A stretch of DNA of 12,035 bases from Kiritimatiellales bacterium (GTDB lineage: Bacteria > Verrucomicrobiota > Kiritimatiellia > Kiritimatiellales > Pontiellaceae): the NCBI GenBank assembly GCA_030625905.1, contig DAOUQA010000053.1:1-12035 (forward strand), written 5' to 3'. Numbering within the stretch: the first letter of the stretch is position 1; the number at the start of each line of letters is the position of its first letter. Of this stretch, positions 8,169-12,035 are shown one piece after another. Position numbers and translations under genes: made by a program. Under the pieces are notes generated by a model, which saw only the letters and a list, made by a program, of their open reading frames with translations, did no database searches and was not told the DNA's origin.

Positions 8169-9155
8169 ATGCGGGAAATCAAATGGGGAATCATCGGATG
8201 CGGCGGCATTGCGCACATGTTTGCGACCAGCCTCGAAGCATTGGAAAACGGAACGCTGCTGGCGGGGGCGTCGCGCACGCCGGGGCGGGCGGCGGGGTTT
8301 GCCGCAAAGCATGGCATGGAGCGGGTCTACGGCGACTACGAGGCGCTCGTGGCCGACCCCGATATCGACGCGGTCTACATCGCCACCACACACAATTTCC
8401 ATTTCGAGAACGCCAAGCTCTGCCTCGAAAACGGCAAGCACGTGCTTTGCGAAAAGCCCTTCACCGTCAACGCTTCCCGGGCGCAGGAGCTCATCGGGCT
8501 GGCCCGCGAAAAAAATCTGTTTATGATGGAGGCCGTCTGGACGCGCTTCCTTCCAGCCATTGGAAAGCTCCGGGAGCTATTGGCCGAAGGCGCCATCGGG
8601 AAAGTCCTCACCGTCAAGGCCGACTTCAGCATCGAGGGGAGGGCGTTTGGCCCGGAACATCGGCTGAGAAGCAAGGCGCTGGCCGGCGGGGCGCTGCTCG
8701 ACCTCGGCATCTATCCGATCACTTTTGCCGCCATCGTCTTCGGCGAACCGCCCGTGCGCATCCAAAGCTCGGTGGTTCTCGACGACACCGGCGTGGACGA
8801 GCGCTCGTTCTACCTCCTCGACTACGAAGGCGGTCGCCGCGCCATGCTTTCCTCGGCATTCACGCACAGTGCGCCGACCGAAGGCATTGTCTGCGGAACC
8901 GAGGGATTTATCCGCGTGCCCGGCTTCCTCTGGGCGACCCAGCTGCAGCTTCACCGCACCGGCGAGGAGCCCGTGTTTTTCGACGAACCCTACGGCGAAG
9001 GCGAAAATTTTAGGTTCGAGATCGCCCACGCCATGGAGTGCATCGCCGCCGGAAAAACCGAGAGCGACATCATGCCGCTCTCCGAGACCCTCTCCATCAT
9101 GCAAACCATGGACACGCTCCGCGCCCAGTGGGGGCTGGAATATCCGGGGGAGTAG
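8169..9155 (+). CDS. Gfo/Idh/MocA family NAD(P)-dependent sugar oxidoreductase
   Basis: A 328-residue cytoplasmic enzyme, with no signal peptide. The N-terminal Rossmann domain (1-122) has GIIGCGGIAHMF (7-18), the SRTPGRA NADP-type loop (35-41), DAVYIATTHNFHFE (67-80) and the catalytic EKPFTVN (95-101). The C-terminal alpha/beta domain contains EAVWTRFLPA (121-130) and LLDLGIYPITFA (176-187), where the Tyr is the expected partner of Lys96. These two motifs are those of the branch related to dimeric dihydrodiol/xylose dehydrogenase; substrate is probably a sugar or sugar acid, but cannot be read from sequence. AAGGAG is 6 bases before the ATG. It meets the DUF1080 gene tail to tail with 3 bases between. 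Together they may serve 3-keto-glycoside metabolism. Confidence 0.92.
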   Translation: MREIKWGIIGCGGIAHMFATSLEALENGTLLAGASRTPGRAAGFAAKHGMERVYGDYEALVADPDIDAVYIATTHNFHFENAKLCLENGKHVLCEKPFTVNASRAQELIGLAREKNLFMMEAVWTRFLPAIGKLRELLAEGAIGKVLTVKADFSIEGRAFGPEHRLRSKALAGGALLDLGIYPITFAAIVFGEPPVRIQSSVVLDDTGVDERSFYLLDYEGGRRAMLSSAFTHSAPTEGIVCGTEGFIRVPGFLWATQLQLHRTGEEPVFFDEPYGEGENFRFEIAHAMECIAAGKTESDIMPLSETLSIMQTMDTLRAQWGLEYPGE

Positions 9156-9158
9156 CCG

Positions 9159-9992
9159 CTAGTCCGGTTTGTCGGTGTTTTCCAGCAGATCCAGCTCGCG
9201 GATCCAGATGTTGCGGAAGCGCATCGGGTTGTTGTGGTCTTGCAGCGTGATCGGCAGCCGGGCGGCATGCGGCTTGACGACCGGGAGCTTCTTGTGGGTG
9301 GTGGGGCCGATGATTTTGGTGTGGTTTTGCACCAGGATGCCGTTGAGGAATACGGTGGCATAGGCCGGGGAAACGAGCGTTTCGTTCTCGAAGCGCGGTG
9401 CCTGGAATACAATATCGTAGACCTGCCATTCGCCCGGTTTTTTGCAGGCGTTGACCAGCGGCGGGGTCTGGCCATAGACGCAGCCGGCGGAACCGTCGGC
9501 ATAGGTGGAGTTGTTGTAGCAATCCAGAATCTGGATCTCGTAGAGCCCCATTAGGAAGACGCCGCTGTTGCCGCGCCCCTGCGCAGTGCCCTTGGGCGGG
9601 TTTTCGCTTTGCCATTCGATATGCAGCTGGCAGTCGCCGAAGGATACCTTGGTTACGAGGTTGCCGGTGGGGGTACACTGCATGTAGCCGTTTTCCACCT
9701 TCCAGAGCGCCTTGCCTTCGGGGTTGAGGCGTTTTTTCTTGGGGTTGTCCTGCTTCACGCCGTGCCAGTTCGAGAGGTCGGTACCGTCGAAAAGGACGAT
9801 GGCATCGGCCGGGGCTTCGCCGATCTGCGCGCCGGGGGCGACGGCCTCGGGCTGCGGGCGGGTACCGTCATGCACCCGCCAGCCGGAGGGTAGTTGCGGG
9901 GTGGTGTCGTAGCCAATGGCTTTTTTTTCGAAGGCGTGTGCCGCGCCGACAAGCAGCAGGGTCGTCAGGAGGGAGGCAAGTTGTTTCTTCAT
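9159..9992 (-). CDS. Secreted DUF1080 protein, putative 3-keto-disaccharide hydrolase
   Basis: A 277-residue protein. Residues 1-20 form a signal peptide (MKKQ, hydrophobic 5-17, cleavage after AHA), so it is exported. After a linker, the jelly-roll DUF1080 (3-keto-disaccharide hydrolase) domain covers about 62-267. It starts with IVLFDGTDLSNWHG, continues with the hallmark GRGNSGVFLMGLYEIQILD (139-157) and GEWQVYDIVFQAPR (187-200), and ends with ITLQDHNNPMRFRNIWIREL (248-267). Characterised members cleave 3-keto-glycosides made by a Gfo/Idh-type oxidoreductase; such a protein is encoded just downstream on the opposite strand. The ATG at 9992 was chosen for the signal peptide and the AAAGGA seven bases upstream; a TTG at 10043 would bury the signal. 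Confidence 0.93.
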   Translation of the reverse strand: MKKQLASLLTTLLLVGAAHAFEKKAIGYDTTPQLPSGWRVHDGTRPQPEAVAPGAQIGEAPADAIVLFDGTDLSNWHGVKQDNPKKKRLNPEGKALWKVENGYMQCTPTGNLVTKVSFGDCQLHIEWQSENPPKGTAQGRGNSGVFLMGLYEIQILDCYNNSTYADGSAGCVYGQTPPLVNACKKPGEWQVYDIVFQAPRFENETLVSPAYATVFLNGILVQNHTKIIGPTTHKKLPVVKPHAARLPITLQDHNNPMRFRNIWIRELDLLENTDKPD

Positions 9993-9999
9993 GATAGAG

Positions 10000-10005
10000 T
10001 CCTTT
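10000..10005 (-). promoter_or_regulatory. Ribosome-binding site deciding the DUF1080 start
   Basis: AAAGGA on the minus strand, seven bases before the ATG at 9992. It supports the start that exposes the signal peptide. Confidence 0.6.
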
Positions 10006-10026
10006 CTTGGATATCGGGGCAATCCC

Positions 10027-10200
10027 CTATGGTCGTAACTCAAGAGAGAGGGGATCCGAAAATCCGCCTCCCTTGATCAGGGGCCTGAACCCCGTCCCGC
10101 CATCCCGCGAGACGAAGATGCCGAACGCAAGAACCCCGAGCAACAGAAAGACACAGAGGGTGACAAACCCCTTCAGAATCTTGTCCGACTTCGTAGTAGT
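10027..10200 (-). CDS. Putative small membrane protein, start unresolved (possible 5' frameshift)
   Basis: A minus-strand frame of 57 residues between a TGA at 10201-10203 and a TAG at 10027 encodes a basic start (KSDKILKG), a clear membrane segment (FVTLCVFLLLGVLAFGIFV) and a short tail ending FSDPLSLELRP. Codon third positions are GC-rich, like the neighbouring genes. There is no ATG, GTG or TTG before the membrane segment in this frame. An ATG with GGGGAG upstream lies at 10204 but is one base out of frame; it reads MNYY and then diverges into an unlikely sequence. A one-base change would give MNYYKSDKILKG. It is therefore either a frameshifted gene, a sequencing error or a non-standard start. 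It lies 34 bases before the DUF1080 gene and 93 bases after trpB, on the same strand; the rest of this 300-base gap shows only minor G/C hairpins. Confidence 0.45.
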   Translation of the reverse strand, partial: TTTKSDKILKGFVTLCVFLLLGVLAFGIFVSRDGGTGFRPLIKGGGFSDPLSLELRP

Positions 10201-10293
10201 TCATGCTCTCCCCGAGTTTTGGCTACGGCATCGGTAGGCCGTCCATGCAGGCGACGGATCTTAACCGCTTGTCTGGCCAAGCCTTTCTCTTCG

Positions 10294-11511
10294 TTATTTG
10301 CTGTCGCCGTATCCATAGTTGTCGACAACGAAGTCGAGGTCTTTGTCGCCGCGCCCGGAGAGATTCAGTAGAATGGATCCACGCCCCATTTCCTTGGCTT
10401 TTTTCATGGCGAAGGCGACGACGTGCGCACTTTCGAGCGCGGGAATGATGCCTTCCTGCCGACTGAGCGTGAAGAAGGCATCGAGGCATTCGTTGTCGTC
10501 GGCGGTGGTGTATTGAATACGCCCTTCGTCTTTCAGGTGGCTGTGTTCGGGGCCGACGCCGGGGTAGTCGAGGCCGCTGGCGACGGAGTAGACGGGGGAG
10601 GGTTCGCCTTTTTCGTCTTGCAGGAGGTAGCATTTGAAGCCGTGGATAATGCCGGGCATGCCGTAGGTCATGGTGGCGGCGTGGTCGCCGGTGTCTGGCC
10701 CGCGACCGAGCGGTTCAACGCCCCAGATTTCGCAGGGGTCGTTGAGGAAGGCGGAGAAGAGCCCCATGGCATTGCTGCCTCCGCCAACGCAGGCGGCGAC
10801 AAGGTCGGGCAGGTTGCCGGTCATTTCCTGGAACTGTTCGCGGGCTTCGATGCCGACGACGCGCTGAAAGTCGCGCACCATCATGGGGAAGGGGTGCGGG
10901 CCGACCACGGAGCCAATGCAGTAGATGGCGGTTTCGGGGTCTTCGAGGTAGGCTCCGAAGGCGGAATCGACGGCTTCCTTGAGAGTCCTGAGGCCAAAGG
11001 AGACGGGAACGACTTTCGCGCCGAGCAGTTTCATGCGGATGACATTGGGGTGTTCTTTGACAATATCGACTTCGCCCATGTGGATTTCGCATTCGAGGCC
11101 GAAGTAGGCGGCCGCGGTGGCAAGTGCCACGCCGTGTTGCCCTGCGCCGGTTTCGGCGATCAGCTTTTTCTTACCCATGTATTTGGCGAGCAGCCCTTCG
11201 CCCATGCAGTGGTTGAGCTTGTGCGCACCGGTGTGGTTGAGGTCTTCGCGCTTAAGATAGATTTCCGCACCCCCGCACATTTTCGAGAGACGTTTGGCGT
11301 GGTAGGTGGGGGTTGGCCGGCCCTGGTAGTGTTTGCGAATGGCGCGGAGTTCGTTGATGAAGTCGGCGGAGCTACTGATTTTGAGATAGGCTTCGTGGAT
11401 ATCGTTCATCGGCCCGATGAGCTGGGGCGGCAGAAAAGCGCCTCCGTATTCTCCAAAATTGCCTTCTGCGTCCGGGGTGTTTTCGAGGTAGTTAGTGTAG
11501 TCTTTATTCAT
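10294..11511 (-). CDS. trpB: Tryptophan synthase beta subunit
   Basis: PLP enzyme that joins indole and serine to tryptophan, normally as an alpha2-beta2 complex. It has 405 residues, the usual length of the TrpB1 type. Visible motifs: FGEYGGAFLPPQL (19-31), GRPTPTYHAKRL (64-75), LKREDLNHTGAHKLNH (86-101) with PLP lysine K98, ETGAGQHG (120-127) with catalytic E120, GPHPFPMMVRDFQ (204-216), phosphate loop GGGSNAMG (243-250), GRGPDTGDHAATM (269-281) and SGRGDKD (385-391). All catalytic residues are present. The ATG at 11511 was chosen because AAGGAG stands 9 bases upstream and family N-termini begin here; the frame continues upstream, but that part is not family-like. No trpA or other trp gene is adjacent in the window. 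Confidence 0.97.
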   Translation of the reverse strand: MNKDYTNYLENTPDAEGNFGEYGGAFLPPQLIGPMNDIHEAYLKISSSADFINELRAIRKHYQGRPTPTYHAKRLSKMCGGAEIYLKREDLNHTGAHKLNHCMGEGLLAKYMGKKKLIAETGAGQHGVALATAAAYFGLECEIHMGEVDIVKEHPNVIRMKLLGAKVVPVSFGLRTLKEAVDSAFGAYLEDPETAIYCIGSVVGPHPFPMMVRDFQRVVGIEAREQFQEMTGNLPDLVAACVGGGSNAMGLFSAFLNDPCEIWGVEPLGRGPDTGDHAATMTYGMPGIIHGFKCYLLQDEKGEPSPVYSVASGLDYPGVGPEHSHLKDEGRIQYTTADDNECLDAFFTLSRQEGIIPALESAHVVAFAMKKAKEMGRGSILLNLSGRGDKDLDFVVDNYGYGDSK

Positions 11512-11554
11512 TTGGCACAACTCCTTGCTTAGTGATGGAATCCAATGTGTCGCA

Positions 11555-11583
11555 AAAGTAGTTGAAAAAAGAGATGTGGACAA
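11555..11583 (-). promoter_or_regulatory. Candidate trpB promoter
   Basis: On the minus strand, TTGTCC (11578-11583) and TACTTT (11555-11560) are 17 bases apart. The -10 region continues TACTTTTG, which also fits the TAnnTTTG form known from Bacteroidetes. A start near 11548 gives a short leader with AAGGAG at 11521-11526. The sigma-70 match is weak. Confidence 0.35.
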
Positions 11584-11730
11584 GATTAACGGCATACAAA
11601 TTAAGGCGGCAGTGCGGGCGCCCTTGGCGCGGTGAGATAAACACGGATATGATTCCGTATACATGGAAAGTTGTTTGTGCTTATTATTCCCGCAGTTGGA
11701 TTTGGAAATGAATGGTTTACCGAGGTTGTT

Positions 11731-12035
11731 ATGCAAAAGAAAACCGATGCACTCGAAAACATGTACCGCGAGCTGGCGGACAAGGAAAAGGGATATAGAG
11801 CCCGTGCCCTCAAGATGTTTCCGCATGTATGCGGGAGTTGCGCGCGCGAATTTTCCGGCAAAGGGCTGAAGGAGCTGACGGTCCACCACAAAGACCACGA
11901 CCACGACAACAATCCGCCCGACGGCAGCAACTGGGAGCTGCTCTGCATCTATTGCCACGACCACGAACACGAAAAACACAAGATGAAGGGCTATGGTGGC
12001 GCTGAAAAGGCGTTCAAATCCGGCGGTTTCTCCGC
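11731..12035 (+). CDS. YajD-like HNH nuclease, C-terminus outside window
   Basis: 101 residues are visible before the window ends without a stop. After a charged helical start (1-27), ALKMFPHVCGSCAREF (26-41) carries the first zinc-knuckle CxxC (34, 37), ELTVHHKDHDHDNNPPDGSN (48-67) the HH-x-D-H-D HNH core, and WELLCIYCHDHEHEK (68-82) the second CxxC (72, 75). This is nearly line for line the small HNH protein YajD of E. coli (about 115 residues), whose biological role is not established. Metal-dependent DNA cleavage or nicking is inferred from the fold. GAGG lies 5 bases before the ATG. The frame stays open upstream to a TGA near 11648, but that part does not resemble the family. It is divergent from trpB across a 219-base gap. 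Confidence 0.9.
   Translation, partial: MQKKTDALENMYRELADKEKGYRARALKMFPHVCGSCAREFSGKGLKELTVHHKDHDHDNNPPDGSNWELLCIYCHDHEHEKHKMKGYGGAEKAFKSGGFS

Noticed and set aside
9993..10043. TTG start for the DUF1080 protein
   Set aside because: It would place 17 charged residues before a clear signal peptide; the ATG at 9992 has its own binding site.
10423..11532. 369-codon open frame antisense to trpB
   Set aside because: Composition is an antisense shadow of the conserved trpB; no recognisable domain.
11512..11979. Upstream extension of the trpB frame
   Set aside because: The frame is open but the protein does not resemble TrpB before MNKDY, lies opposite the YajD-like gene, and a good ribosome-binding site marks the start at 11511.

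Overview
The window looks like a chromosomal segment of a free-living or host-associated bacterium of the PVC group (Verrucomicrobiota/Kiritimatiellota-like). This is inferred from three things: a folP-cdaA-ybbR cluster, a bacterial membrane pyrophosphatase of the potassium-dependent type, and a sugar oxidoreductase next to a secreted DUF1080 protein, a pair very common in that group. No rRNA or tRNA gene is present to fix the taxonomy. There is no phage, insertion sequence or CRISPR array. The window is mostly conserved housekeeping genes, and the unusual material lies in non-coding structure and in DNA signals inside genes.

Left block (1-4505, all minus strand, read right to left): folP (dihydropteroate synthase), cdaA (c-di-AMP cyclase), ybbR/cdaR (its membrane partner), a secreted TPR protein, then mnmG (tRNA U34 modification, C-terminus cut by the window edge). 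The first three overlap, and the TPR gene follows ybbR by 17 bases, so these four look like one transcription unit. mnmG follows after about 110 bases. Inside mnmG sit a perfect 16-base chromosome-partition site (parS, TGTTCCACGTGGAACA) and a second, degenerate copy exactly 48 bases away. Both are encoded in a stretch that looks like an insertion in the MnmG protein. This suggests the region is close to the replication origin, as mnmG often is.

Middle (4506-5160): a 655-base gap with a decayed C-terminal gene fragment (4531-4773), a plausible promoter, a compact three-stem RNA fold (4887-4969) that looks like a riboswitch aptamer, and a 73-nt hairpin of 27 uninterrupted pairs with a UUCG cap. 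All three non-coding elements lie in the leader of hppA (5161-7470), an ion-pumping membrane pyrophosphatase.

Right block (7471-12035): a short palindromic repeat, a single-domain PAS protein with a good promoter (minus), a Gfo/Idh/MocA sugar oxidoreductase (plus), a secreted DUF1080 putative 3-keto-glycoside hydrolase (minus, meeting the oxidoreductase tail to tail with 3 bases between), a likely small membrane protein whose start is out of frame, an isolated trpB (minus), and the start of a YajD-like HNH nuclease gene (plus, cut by the window edge). The oxidoreductase and the DUF1080 protein plausibly act on the same 3-keto sugar chemistry. trpB has no trpA beside it here.
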